From: Dichetophora obliterata
Taxonomy: Eukaryota; Arthropoda; Insecta; Diptera; Sciomyzidae
NCBI GenBank assembly: GCA_963920525.1
Contig: OY986439.1
Coordinates: 27,352,819-27,416,818, forward strand
Length of the DNA: 64,000 nucleotides
Reading direction: 5' to 3'
The notes under the pieces were generated by a model. It made no database searches and was not told the origin of the DNA. It saw only the letters and a list, made by a program, of their open reading frames with translations. Numbering within the stretch: the stretch's first letter is position 1; every line of letters begins with the position of its first letter. The position numbers and the translations under genes are program-made. Below, piece by piece: positions 46,819 through 57,845 of this stretch.

Positions 46819-47099
46819 TTATCGGATGTGTATTAAGGCGTAGCGAAAAGTTTAGATCGTATTCTAGGAGGTCTCAAAAGTTGCATGGGGTTGTCAGGAT
46901 CACCCAAAAAAAATTTAGAGAAAGAATTATGTCTTCCTCTCCCGCGAGAACAGAGGTGTTTTTTGAGAAAAGCAGTACAAAATAACGATCTCCAAATTCT
47001 TTGATTTTTATAAGAAAACCTAGATATTAGGGTGGTCTAAAAATACTTTTTCTAAAAATGTTAACCTCCCAAGGTTGCAAGGTATTTTCTATGGACTAA
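46819..47099. other. Spacer with a TTAGGGTGGTC motif
   Basis: ATATTAGGGTGGTCTAAAAA at 47025 resembles the TTAGGGCGGGTC ends of the foldback/long-TIR family. No partner end seen. Confidence 0.35.
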
Positions 47100-47261
47100 G
47101 GCTGTGTGTGTATTGATCTTAATGCGGCCTTATCTAAATTGTGTCCATAAGGCAGTGCTTCCTAAATAATGTAGGTAATTCTCAAGCTTCCTAAATGCTA
47201 TCTAAATTAGGAAGCTCTGCCTTATCGACACAATTTAGTTTGGGTCGCATTTAGATAGCCT
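47100..47261. mobile_element. Harbinger-like MITE (GGCTGTGTG end), copy without nested insert
   Basis: Same family as 10382-11321: left GGCTGTGTGTGTATTGATCT, inner GGAAGC.CTGCCTTATCGA, right end lacking the outermost bases. TAA flanks at 47097-47099 and 47262-47264. Confidence 0.75.
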
Positions 47262-47935
47262 TAAAATATGATTTTTTTTTCAAAAAAACCGTTTCAAAAT
47301 AAACTTATTTTTTATTCATTGCACAGTGCCAAACTTTAACAATCTAGATGGACAAAATTATTTTTATAAATGTTTGTATCCAAGTGTTACAATATTAAAA
47401 AAAAATTTATGTAGAAATATTACAGAATTTTTTTTTTAGCTACACTTTCCTTTTTAAGTCCTCGTGTCTGCTATGACTTGGTTGATAGTCTGTAAGATAC
47501 GAGTATGTGTCATTTTTAGTCAACCGTAAAAAACGAATTTGGGCAAAAATGGGCAAAACACTTTTTAATTTATCAAAAAAACAATGAAACTATCATCAAA
47601 TTCACATGCAGCAAAATCGAAATAATGCAAATAATTAACCTTATTCCTGTATCTTTTAAAGCAAAAAAAACTTTCCAGACTATATTCACATTCTTTATAT
47701 TCACATGCACTGTACTTTAAATAAAACGTTCAAAGGTAAGCTTTTTATGTCAATATAGCACGAAATAGCTTTCCATTTTCTAAGCGAAGCTTTTTACGCC
47801 TCGTTTTGTGATTTGCTTGAGTGAAATCTCAAAAAAGACACTTTTTTTGCATACACCTTTTTCTATGAATTATTGTTGTCTATTGCGTCTGTTACAGCAA
47901 GAGGATATAAAATTAAAACTATTTCTTTGTAAGTG

Positions 47936-48003
47936 GGTATCAGTGAGAATCGAACTCGCACCATTTCAATCGAGCGTTCTACACACTAGCCACTACTCCA
48001 ATA
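47936..48003 (-). repeat. tRNA-like SINE head or tRNA pseudogene
   Basis: The minus strand shows an A-box-like GAGTAGTGGCTAGTGTGT and a B box, GAGTTCGATTCTC, about 40 bases apart. T-stem pairing GAG/CTC is visible, but an anticodon stem is not convincing. Confidence 0.45.
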
Positions 48004-48128
48004 CAACCAGTTGTGTTATGATGTGATTCACTCAATATTAAGTATTAACTGAAGCTATGTTGCAGTAGATGACAGGAATTTATTTAAAGGATTGTGAATT
48101 AGCTATCCTACATGTGAATGCGTGAAGG

Positions 48129-49348
48129 CAAGGTTGCCAGTAATGTAGAAAGAATCCCATTCGTGGGAGTTTTTTTTTGGAGTTCCCACTTTTTAATCAA
48201 GGGTGGGATTTTTTAATTGGCATGGGAACTCAGCGTGGTATTTTTTAATTGCATGGGAAATCAGGAATTTTCTTCTTAAAACTTTTTTCTTTTATTAAGT
48301 AAAAATTTAATAAGGGTATTCGATGAACGACGTATATATACAGAAGCGTTAAGCTATAAGTTTACGCTGCACATTTTCTCGAACTTGCTCTTAATAAAAA
48401 CGATTAAATTGCATATACGTTTTAAGAGCAAGTTGCCATCATGAAAACAAAGCAGACATTTTTGACATATGGTAATACTATCCTGAATTTTTGATTTTTT
48501 TGCTGGCGTAAAATTTACAAAAATTATTTTAAAATGCCAAAAATAACAAAAATATAATTACTACTAAAACATTGATAAAAAATATTTGCAAGTTTACATA
48601 TCGAATCAATTGGTTTTCAATTATCTTTCAAATGAAATCGCAGTTGCCATAATGCCCTACTTGCTTCGCATTGTGGTAAGCTGCGTATGTAAAATCACTT
48701 GCATTTTTATTGCTGCAAAAGACGCTTCAGTTAATATATCGCTCTTATATCAACATCACAAATACGCCGTTCTTTGAATACCTCTATTATTTGAAGACAT
48801 GAGTGGATGAAGGTGATATGTCGCATATTCGAATTTTCGATGTTCTATGCATGGATGAAGGTCTTATGTGCATAAAAACAATTTTTAAACTTAAAACAAC
48901 CACGTTTACGCCTATTTCAGAAATTAAATATTTCACAAAATTTGATTTAGTATAGATTTCAGTACAAATGTGAAAGTTTGAACTCAATTTTTTCGAAACT
49001 AAATTTTTGCAACATATCACCTTCATCAACTCATGTCTTCATTTCCTGTTAATATTTAAATTTTTTTAAGCATATATGGATTTGTTGTGGTATTTTTTAA
49101 TGCGTATGGGATTTTTTGCGAGATTTTTTAATACATATGGGATTTTTGGTGGTATTTTTAAAACGAGGGTTTTTTTTTCGTGGTAATTTTTAATGATCGT
49201 GAGATTTTTTTTTGGTATTTTTTAATTGCCGTTGGATTTCTTTTTGTTTGCCTTTACCATGAGAATTTTGGTGATATTTAATTTATATCACTGTGGAAAA
49301 AAAAGTAATTTTCATGGGAATTGTTCCGAATTTTGTCTGGCAACCTTG
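48129..49348. mobile_element. hAT element (CAAGGTTGCCAG ends), non-autonomous
   Basis: Ends CAAGGTTGCCAG exact and inverted, with a perfect 8-bp duplication CGTGAAGG (48121-48128, 49349-49356). Subterminal sequence is a run of degenerate GGGATTTTTTAAT units on both sides. No transposase. Confidence 0.88.
48792..49041. mobile_element. MITE with TGAAGACATGAGTGGATGA ends, copy 1
   Basis: TIRs TGAAGACATGAGTGGATGAA and, inverted, TGAAGACATGAGTTGATGAA, extending through GGTGATATGT(C/T)GCA. It is nested inside the hAT element. Other copies: 62028-63116 and a lone right end at 50585-50623. Confidence 0.82.
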
Positions 49349-49679
49349 CGTGAAGGTATGACGCAAGAGATTACAAGAATGATTTCAAGAATGCAAGGTA
49401 TACAAATTTATAAAATTGCGAAAATTTTCCAGCGACGCATCTGTTTTTTTGTTTTTTATTGAAAAATTATTGAAAACAATGTGAAAATTATTAAAATTTT
49501 TATGCGAAAAATTAATTGTAATTAAAGTACTGTTAAAACGGGTATTGTTTTTTTCTCTCTTTTCTTACCATTTCCGTAATAGTGGGTCATATGTATTTAA
49601 TATATGTGAAAATAAACCATTTTTGAGATTTTTTGTTTTTAGTTTTTGTCCACCTAGACAGTTAAAATTTCACACTGTG

Positions 49680-50184
49680 CAGTGTTTCAACTTGGTCTAA
49701 TTAGTTTTCACTGTCGTTTGTTTGAACCAGCCGATAATCGTAGAAAAAATAGCATTCCACTGTTGCTCAGTAGGAAAGGACGGGGAATCGAAGCTCACAG
49801 CCAACAACTTTTTTTTTAGTTAAAGTTAGTTGTACCAAAATAAAATATATACCTAAATAATGTGGATACATACAAAAATAATTAGAAATATACCATAAAT
49901 ATTGTAGAATAGTACACGGTATATACATGGTTTCCAGTGTAAGAGTACGAATATTTACGGAGGTGAAAGAGGAGGTAGAGTTAAGCAATAAATCCAATGT
50001 TTTTGCTTTTCGATTGGACACTAGGGTGTACCCTAAAAACGTGATTTTTATTTTAGACTCTTTGTGTATGTGCTGGCGATATATGAGGGGTCGCTTATTT
50101 CAAATCTGATGTAAGAACTTCAAAAAGTTGTTTTGACATAAATGTGGAGTCTAAAAATGTGTTCTTGTGTCAAAAGTGTAAACA
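49680..50184. other. Intron spacer, no feature recognised
   Basis: Nothing beyond short unsupported frames. Confidence 0.35.
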
Positions 50185-50623
50185 TTAGGGCGGGTCGATT
50201 TAAAAATCGCCCGTTGCTCAGCAAAAATCGTATTTTAGGGATCAAAATAAGAAACTTTGGCTGAGGAACTATACCACTTAAACGAAATCTAATGCCCCAA
50301 CTTTTGACTTTTGTCCCGTAGGGTCAAATTTTGAAAAATCCCTATTTGACCCATTTAGAGTGCCCCAATCGAGTTCAAATGTATGACTCACCCACCCTAA
50401 CTTTGGAGGGCCAATACACTCATGCCAGTGGCACACCCCCTGAAACCCCCTCGGGGATTTCCCATACAAACATTTCAAAAATCACCATTTTTGGTACTTT
50501 ACATGAAGAAATCAGCGAAATGGGGTCGCCACTGGCATGGGTATAAATTTTCGAAACTTTGAACTTAATTTTCACAAAATAAGAACTGTGTGGCATATCA
50601 TCTTCATCCACTCATGTCTTCAA
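50185..50623. mobile_element. Fragments: TTAGGGCGGGTCGATTT end and TGAAGACATGAG MITE right end
   Basis: The left end at 50185 matches the long-TIR family, with similar internal order (GGAACTATACCACTTAAACG, CCAACTTTTGACTTTTG). At 50585-50623 the inverse of TGAAGACATGAGTGGATGAA is the end of another MITE copy. Neither has a visible partner, so both are truncated. The mutually antisense frames here are not genes. Confidence 0.55.
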
Positions 50624-53308
50624 ATGTATCAGCACAAAGCATAAAAGCAAAACAGTCTGCTACATCTGTTGAAAAACTGATGCTGCGTTTACCTGAAAAA
50701 GTTGAACACTTGCTGTTGCTTTCACTTTCAATTTTGTTCACAGTTTAAGTCAATCAAAACAAAAACTGCTGAATTCAGAATTATCTCAAATAAACGCAAC
50801 TTTAAACATGAAATTTTCCTATATTTCTTCTAATCTCTAGCTATTTTTTTAATATTCTTTTTCTTTGTTATTTATCTTTATAAATCATAAGGATTGTTGT
50901 TACCTTTTTAATAGTATTTAATTAATTCGTTCATTTAAAATTGATCACAAATTAATCACTTGTTCCAGTTTTAGGTTCTTATTTAAAATTTTGTCCTTAT
51001 CTTAAGTCATATTTATTTGTTGTTGATTACTAAATGTTATTTTCTTGATTCGTACTGCTTTTGAAAGACTCTGTCTTATATGTTAACATTATTTTTAAAA
51101 TAAATTATGAAATAAATTATATTTTTTGTTGCTTTTGCTTTGACTGAGACTGTTTGATTTTTCTCAAGCAAAAGCTTAAGCAGTAGTAAGTTTTGAATTA
51201 GTAGAAACAATAATTGCTTTAAAAAGCAATAATTTTATGGCTTTTGCTACTTTGACTGAAGCAACTTAATCACTGCAGGAAATAGAATCTCTTGAAAATA
51301 GCAGCTCTTTTGTAAAAAAATGGAAATTGAAGAAAATGGAAGATATTTTTGAAAAACCTATGAAAGAATTCTTGGCCATCAAATGAATAATCTGCAATAT
51401 GCATTTTTAAATCCAATATATAATAATGTAAACGTACTAAATTTTTCAATTTTCTTAAGAAAAAGTAAGTAAAACTTTAGAAAATTTCTGTGCCACTAAT
51501 TTGTTAATATAACATCGTTACTTAAAGCAAAAAACCTTGACTTTACACTTCGACAAAAAGTTTTGACTTTCTGTGCGAATATCTTTGTTTTTTAAATTAT
51601 GTCATTCAATTTTGTCTTAAAGTTCAATCAAAGTACTTGAAAAAATTAGTTTAGAGTTTTAGTTCAGTTTAGTATCATTAATATTTTTTTCTAAAAAGTT
51701 CAACGTATTTCTTTTTCCTTCAAAAGACGGCGCAAATGTTGTTTTTGTCGTAAAAATAGTAAAATTGAAAATTGTATTTTTTATTTATTATTATTTTATT
51801 TTGATGCAAAAAATGTTTCAATTTGACACAAAATTTCTTTTTCTATTCTATTATGAAAAATACAATGGTATTTCCTTCCCCAACCCCTTTGATTTGTGTG
51901 ACGAATTGAATTTTTAATGTGATGTTTTTTTTCATTTTTTTAAAAATGCTTAGCCTTCAAAAATAAAGGACGCCTAACACCTATTACTCATTCCTACTCC
52001 CTCCCTATATTTTATCAACTATTCAATTTTGTGGGTTTTAGTTTTATAACTATAGCAAGTCTTAATTCAATCTAAAGAAATATGAAAAGTTTTTTTTTTA
52101 CTTTTTTATGTTCTTTTAGTCGAAAAGTTACTATGAATTCGATTTACATAATCTATAATGCCATCTAGATGCCAATTGCGGCAAAATGGTTTTTTTACAA
52201 AGTTTGCACAATATTACCTCTCACAATTTCATTTAACAACTTCACAAAAGCATTGAAAAGTTGTACAGCAACTTAATGCGATTTGATTAACTATTTTTTG
52301 GCAAAGATTTCATATTTTTAAAGAAAATTAAAAATCAAATCCTTAAAAAACCTTTTTTGCAAAATACATTCTAGAGCAACGCCAGATATATAAGCTAGTT
52401 ACATATCGCACAACCTCTTCAAAAGAGACACTGCTCAAAATTTCCAAATTTTTACATTTTCGCGTAAAACTATTCGTTCTGTTCTAGCTTAGATATCTAA
52501 ATTTTGTACACATATGCTTAGTATTAAGTTAAAAAAAAAATAGTTTTGTCTCTTTGTTTTGTATGGAGCCCCTTGAAGAATAAATTGGTTTTGCTCCTTC
52601 TTAACATGTACAAATTTTGATTTGTGTCTCTTTTGAAGAGGGTTTGCTGTATTTTGTTTTCAGTGCTTATTAAGAGTTTTATTTGTGCGCTATAAAATTA
52701 GAATATTAATAAAATTTGAGGACAACATGTATTTTTTCTTTGTTAAGACAATGTTTAGAACAGTCGGACGATTGCTCAAATTGCTTTAGAATCTCTTATT
52801 TTTGGTTTAATGCTTAAATTGGTTTTGATAATGCTTATACTAAATGTTATAATCAGTGTACATAAGATTATAATTGCTCCTTTTATGTCCGCAAAACATC
52901 ATGACGTATGCGTAATATGTATTTATATTTTGAAATAATTTTCGATTACGTATACGCCATGATGCACTGCTTTGGACAGAAAAATCATTCAGCTTGTTTA
53001 TAAATGCAATACTAAATATTGACAGCTTTATGCGCTGTGACATTTAAGTGTGTTATTTTTGGTGGTTTTTTTTTCTGAGAGCTTACTTGTTGTTACCCTT
53101 CATAAACAACCTCAGAAGTCAAACTCGGTTTCATAATCAAACCACAAAGAAAACAAAATTCAAGCTGTTTGAAGAGTTATAAAAAAAAAACAAACGAATC
53201 AAACAAAGCCACAAACAGCCACGCATTGGCAATTACATGCACACACAAGCAAACACACATACACACATGTTTATAAACTATACATTATGACTACAATGCT
53301 TGACTTAC
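50624..53308. other. Single-copy-looking intron 1 sequence near exon 1
   Basis: No TIR pairs or LINE similarity seen over 2.7 kb. This relative absence of transposons next to the first exon may mark retained regulatory sequence. Confidence 0.4.
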
Positions 53309-53311
53309 CAT
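53309..53311 (-). CDS. LIM-domain protein, exon 1: coding part is the start codon only
   Basis: On the minus strand the sequence reads ACAAAATG followed at once by GTAAGTC. The ATG has an insect-type A-rich Kozak context and ends exactly at a consensus splice donor. Exon 2 begins in phase 0 without its own start codon, so joining them gives MSESICHKC, a natural N-terminus for this family. Upstream, the minus strand has no ATG for at least 180 bases, and I saw none for roughly 400, which fits a leader. An unrecognised ATG-bearing exon elsewhere in the 24 kb is the main alternative. Confidence 0.65.
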
Positions 53312-53560
53312 TTTGTTATATGTTGTTGTTGTATATTTTTATTTTCTTGAAGTTGCTGTTGTTGTTGTTGTTGTTGTTGTTTGGTTGATTTGACTGATTT
53401 GTTTGTTATGGTTTTCAAAAGAAATTTTATCTCTTGCTGCTTTTCTTTTTTAAAATTTTTCAAGCCAGAAAATGCGCTTTCAACTTTCAATTGCTTTCAA
53501 TTTGAATTCAATTCAATCGTTGTTTTCTCGTTCCTCTCGAATTTATTTGTTATTCAATGG
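53312..53560 (-). promoter_or_regulatory. Candidate 5' leader and core promoter of the LIM gene
   Basis: The minus strand carries CAA repeats, a common look for fly 5' leaders, and lacks upstream ATGs. A TCAGTC initiator match puts a possible start at 53395. An ATAAAA box begins 35 bases upstream of it (53430), slightly far for a TATA box. True transcription may start further upstream. The glutamine-run reading frame here (53305-53490) is the CAA repeat of the leader, not a protein. Confidence 0.35.
53352..53383. repeat. (GTT)n / (CAA)n microsatellite
   Basis: About nine GTT units with one GCT interruption. On the minus strand it is CAA-rich leader sequence just upstream of the proposed ATG. 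Confidence 0.9.
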
Positions 53561-55359
53561 ATTTTTGTATCTCTATTCTTTACTTTTGAGTAATTTTTCG
53601 CTCGAACCACCTGTTTTTTCAATACTGCACTTAAATCAGAATGAAAATAACAAAACGAAATCGAAGTTGATGTTGTCGTTATTGTTAATGCTCGTTTTGT
53701 TGGGCAAACTTGTAGATGGAATAAAAAATTTGTATTTTTTACGCTTTTGTGTAAAAAGAATTTAAACTAATTTTTATAATCTTTATTTTACATATATTTA
53801 TTTATAATATTTTTGTGCGATTTTTCACAGAATAATTCTGAAACAATTGAAGCAATTCTCAAAGCTTTGAATACAAAAATATTTTCAACGACAGGAGATG
53901 AGAACAAAAAACGACACGATTCCAGAAATAGTCGAATGCGAAGCAAAGTGCCTGACACAAGAGGTGAGTACGTGAGGTAGTGAAGGTATATATATATTTG
54001 AGTGAACGTGTGTGTGTGTGTGTGTGTATCTGCTTGTTAATTATCCCAACATTGAGCAAATTTTACACACATTATGTAAAAGCTTTTCTCGCGCCATGCA
54101 GGCAGGACGAAACCTTTTGTTTTTTTTTTTGTTTTGTCAATATTAAAGTTCTAGGCGCTTAAAGTTTATTCAAAAGCTTGCCATTGGCAACGCAACGTGC
54201 AGAAATGAAAGCGTTTCATTCATTATAAACTTTGTCTGTTTCCGATGAAATAATAAACAAATCCATGCTCATTAAAAATTTAATTTGTTTAATATGGAGC
54301 ATGGAAAATATAAAAAAAAAATAAGTAAATATTCAAAACATGTCTGTTAACAAGTATTAAACAAACAGCTTTTGAAATGTTTTGATTATATGGGGCTGGT
54401 TTTTTTTTTTTTTTTTTGCTAATTATAAAATCTATGTGGCCACATATGAATAAATGAAATTATTTTTGAAATTAGCTGTAGCGTTAGTAATTAGGAAAAA
54501 ATTAACTAAAATAAATAGAAAAAAAAGTAAACTAAATAAATGCAAGGTTAATTTAACTGCCCGAAATACTAACATTGGAGTTATTTAACTAAACGCTAAA
54601 CGAGCACAACTCTTAACCGTTAGAATCACTGAAGAAAACTGAAACACTTTTTTTCAGTTGTAACCAAATGATTTATTTTATATGTTGAAATCAATTTTAT
54701 GGGGCAAAGCAAATAAACAGCCGGCATTTCCGACTTAAGTAAAATTTCTTGTGTATTTTTTTTTTATTTATCTTTAACAATAAAATCTTTAGCCGGCATT
54801 TCCGATTCAAGTAAAATTACTATTACTTTTGTTTTTTATCTTAAACAATAAAATATTGGTTTACTTTTAATTGTTTAACACTAGCTCTACGACATAAATT
54901 TTATCAGTTATCAGAAAAAAAAAACTTCCCCGTAATGAAATAGATAAGATCTTCATCGAACAAACAAAACGGCATCAACATTTTATAATCCATGTGAAAA
55001 TCAAAGTAAAGCGAAATATTTTTAGAATTCTCAAAAAAAAAAATACAATAAAATAAAAGTTAAAATGATTCATAGAGGAAATGTAGGCTCAAGTAATAGT
55101 ATAGAATTTAAAAACGTGGACAATTTTTATCAATGTTTTTTCGTAGAAATTTTATTTAAAAAGAATAAAAACAATAACGAAAATAGTTTGAATGATTTTT
55201 CAAGGGAATGTAAGTTTTCCAGAAATGGTATGAAAACAAAAAACTTGGAAAATTTTAATTAATGTCTTTTACCGGAAAGCATTGTTTATCTTTCTTAGAA
55301 TAGAGGAAGTCTAAGCTTTATTTGGGCGAATGGTAACAAAAAAAAACTTTTGTAGCTAA
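53561..55359. other. Region upstream of LIM exon 1
   Basis: Mostly single-copy-looking, with a (GT)n run at 54007-54027 and a T-run at 54402-54417. AGCCGGCATTTCCGA(C/T)T recurs at 54719 and 54791 as a short direct repeat. May hold the promoter and upstream leader. Confidence 0.4.
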
Positions 55360-56760
55360 AGTCAAACAGCGACAGAACAAGGCCTAGTTTTAAAAATTTT
55401 TCTCGGCCGTACAAAGGCCGTTTTTAAAGAATTTTGGCTTTATAACGGGCGTACAGCGGCCGTATATAGGCCGAATAGTGATTATTCTACAATGAAAATG
55501 AGTAGCTTACCAAGTAAATAAAAAAAAATTAGCTAAAGCCAAACAGCGGCCGAACAAGGCCTAATTTTAAATATTTTTCTCGGACTTTTTCCAAGGGTCG
55601 TACAAGGGTCGTTTGCAGGACTTATTGGCCAAACAACGGCCATATAGGAGTCGTGCAGAAGACATTTTTAAAAAATTTCGGCTGTACAACGGGCGTACAG
55701 CGGCCGTATATAGGCCGAATAGTGATTATTCTACAGTGAAAATGAGAAGCTTACCAAGTAAATGTAAAAATTTTTTAGCTAAAGCCAAACAGCGGCCGAA
55801 CAAGGCCTAATTTTAAATATTTTTCTTGGCCTTTTTCCAAGGGTCGTACAAGGGTCGTTTGTAGGACTTTTTGGCCAAACTGCGGCAGTATAGGGGTCGT
55901 ACAGAAGTCGTTTTTAAAAACTTTAAAAAAACTGATTCTACAGTGAAAATGAGCAGCTCCCTGTGTAAAAAAAACTTTTGTAGCTAAGTCCAAAATTAGT
56001 TCGAACAAGGCCTAGTCTTAAATATTTTTCTTGGCCGTATAAATGCCGTTTTTAAAGAATTTCGGCTTTAAAACGTGCAAACAGCGGCCGTACATAGGAA
56101 GACTAGAGATTATTCTACAGTTAAAATGAGAAGATTTCCGAGTAAAAAACAATTTTTACACCGAACATAGCATAATTTTAAATATTTTTCTCGGCCCTAC
56201 GTATCGTTTGCAGGCTTTTTTGGCTAAACAGCGGCCGTACAAAGGTCCTTCAGCAGTTTTACAGAGGCTGTTTTGAAATAATCTCGGGTGAACAAATGAA
56301 AAATATAACATTTTCTTAGCTTCAACCAAACAGCAGCCGAAATAAGCTTTATTTTAAATATTTTTCTCGGCCGTCCAAGGGTCGTACAAGGGTCGTTTGC
56401 AGGACTTATTGGCCAAACAGCGGCCATATAAGAGTCGTACAGAAGACGTTTTTAAAAAATTTCGGCTGTACAACGGGCGTACAGCGGCCGTACATAGGCT
56501 GAACAGTGATTATTCTACAGTTAAAATGAGCAGCTTCTCGAGTAAAAAAAAAAGAAAATTTTACGCCGAACATGCCATAATTTTAAATATTTTGCTGGGC
56601 CGTACAATGATCGTTTGCAGGACTTTTTGGCTAAGCAGCTGCCGTACAAAGATCGTTCAGCGGTTGTGCAAAGGCTGTTTTAAAATAATCTCGGGTGCAC
56701 AAAGTGCGTGCAGCGGCCGTACATCGGCCGATCATTGATTGTTCTATAAAGAAAATTAAA
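55360..56760. repeat. Degenerate tandem array of GGCCG-rich units
   Basis: Units of about 170-250 bases repeat about seven times. Each carries CAGCGGCCGAACAAGGCC, TTTTAAATATTTTTCTCGGC, AAGGGTCGTACAAGGGTCGT, GGGCGTACAGCGGCCGTA and TAGTGATTATTCTACAGT. Two full units start at 55538 and 55784 (246 apart). Related inverted fragments follow at 56950-57090. All frames across it (for example 55613-55810, 56397-56738) are repeats of each other. Confidence 0.8.
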
Positions 56761-57471
56761 ATTAAATATATATTTATTTAACCTGGCACAAATTAATAAA
56801 ACAATATTAGAAATTATCGCCACAACTAAATGGCAATACTATGACAATACTCTTAGCATCAGCATCGCCGAGTGAGGCTTGCTTTTGCTGTTACGGATAC
56901 GTTTGCAGTTGAATAAGAGCTTTGAAAAATTTGGTTTAATGAAACGTGCATACAGCAGCCATAAAACTTAATTTAGACTTTGTTCGGCCGCTGTTTAACC
57001 CAATTTTCAGCCGTTTGGCTTACTTTTAGGCCATATGCGACACTTGTATGGTCGTGCGGCCCATGTTCGACCTCTGTTCGACCTCAAATTTCCTCTATCC
57101 GGTCGTTCTTGTTCAAAAAGTTCACTGGAAACTTTAAAAATGAAAACATATTTCTTGTTCCCAGTATTTTGGCAAATCGAGCACTTTTTCGGCAATTCTA
57201 AGCGGTTACCAAAAGAACTACATTCCAAAGAAAATTGTTTAAAAATGATTTTCAACGCAAAATTTTATTTTAAAATTAAATGTTTTGACCATATTATAAT
57301 TATAACAAAGTTGTAGTGACAATTTTTGTTCGTTGACCACAGCTCGTGAGAAAAAAGGTAGTTGTCAAGGCTACCTAATGAATAATTTTACCATGGTTTT
57401 GACCTTTTGTCCGAAATTTTCATTTGATTGTTTAATTGTTTTTTTTTCTTTTACTTTGACATTTCGTCGCT
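56761..57471. other. Spacer with inverted array-related fragments
   Basis: TTGTTCGGCCGCTGTTTAAC near 56980 is array-like in the opposite orientation, suggesting that the array is the inside of an inverted-repeat element. The rest is unrecognised. Confidence 0.4.
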
Positions 57472-57723
57472 TGAGAAAATAAATGTCGTAGGTATGTAAA
57501 AACTTTCACTTTTGAGATTAATGAGAAAAAAGGGCTATAATTCAAAATTAAGCGAAGCAATATTCTTCAGAATTTCAGGCCTATTGCAGACACATTTCAC
57601 ATTAGATAACGATTTTGTGGTCTCACTGCTATTTTTTTAAAATTGATAGCCCCTTTTTCTCTTAATCTCAATCTTTTTTAATCTCAAAAGTGAAAATTTT
57701 TACATACGACATTTATTTTCTCA
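57472..57723. mobile_element. Foldback MITE with TGAGAAAATAAATGTCGTA ends
   Basis: TIRs TGAGAAAATAAATGTCGTA; the right copy is near-identical and inverted. The arms extend through ACTTTCACTTTTGAGATTAA and GAAAAAAGGG for about 75 bases. No clear duplication. Confidence 0.75.
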
Positions 57724-57845
57724 GGCGCCGATTTGGCGATCCCAGTATTGTTGTTGTATTTTTGACAAAGAGCATACAAAGAGAACAATTTGATGGTTGC
57801 TTGATCTTATATATAACTAGCTGATATACCCGGTGTTATCGAGAA

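Larger units (their letters stand above)
47332..49679. mobile_element. Second Transib-like element, 23/23 RSS-like ends
   Basis: The left end is CACAGTG (47332-47338), a 23-base spacer, and ACAAAATTA (47362-47370). The right end on the minus strand is CACAGTG (49679-49673), a 23-base spacer, and ACAAAAACT (49649-49641). The spacers agree over AAA(C/T)TTTAAC and TCTAG(A/G)TGG. The flanks CATTG and CAGTG look like a 5-bp duplication with one mismatch. ACAAAAACT differs by one base from the V(D)J nonamer ACAAAAACC. No transposase. It holds a tRNA-like sequence and a nested hAT element. Confidence 0.75.
28911..53308 (-). other. Intron 1 of the LIM gene (24.4 kb)
   Basis: This intron would join an exon ending in ATG (donor GTAAGTC at 53308-53302) to exon 2 at 28910. 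It is phase 0. The span depends on exon 1 being correct. It is full of transposon remains, including both Transib-like elements. Confidence 0.65.

Noticed and set aside
53305..53490. Glutamine-run reading frame on the minus strand
   Set aside because: The glutamines come from a CAA microsatellite in the proposed 5' leader. The frame has no ATG start until the codon at the splice donor.
55613..57316. Several frames across the GGCCG array
   Set aside because: The same peptide recurs on successive repeat units and on both strands, as expected of a non-coding tandem repeat.
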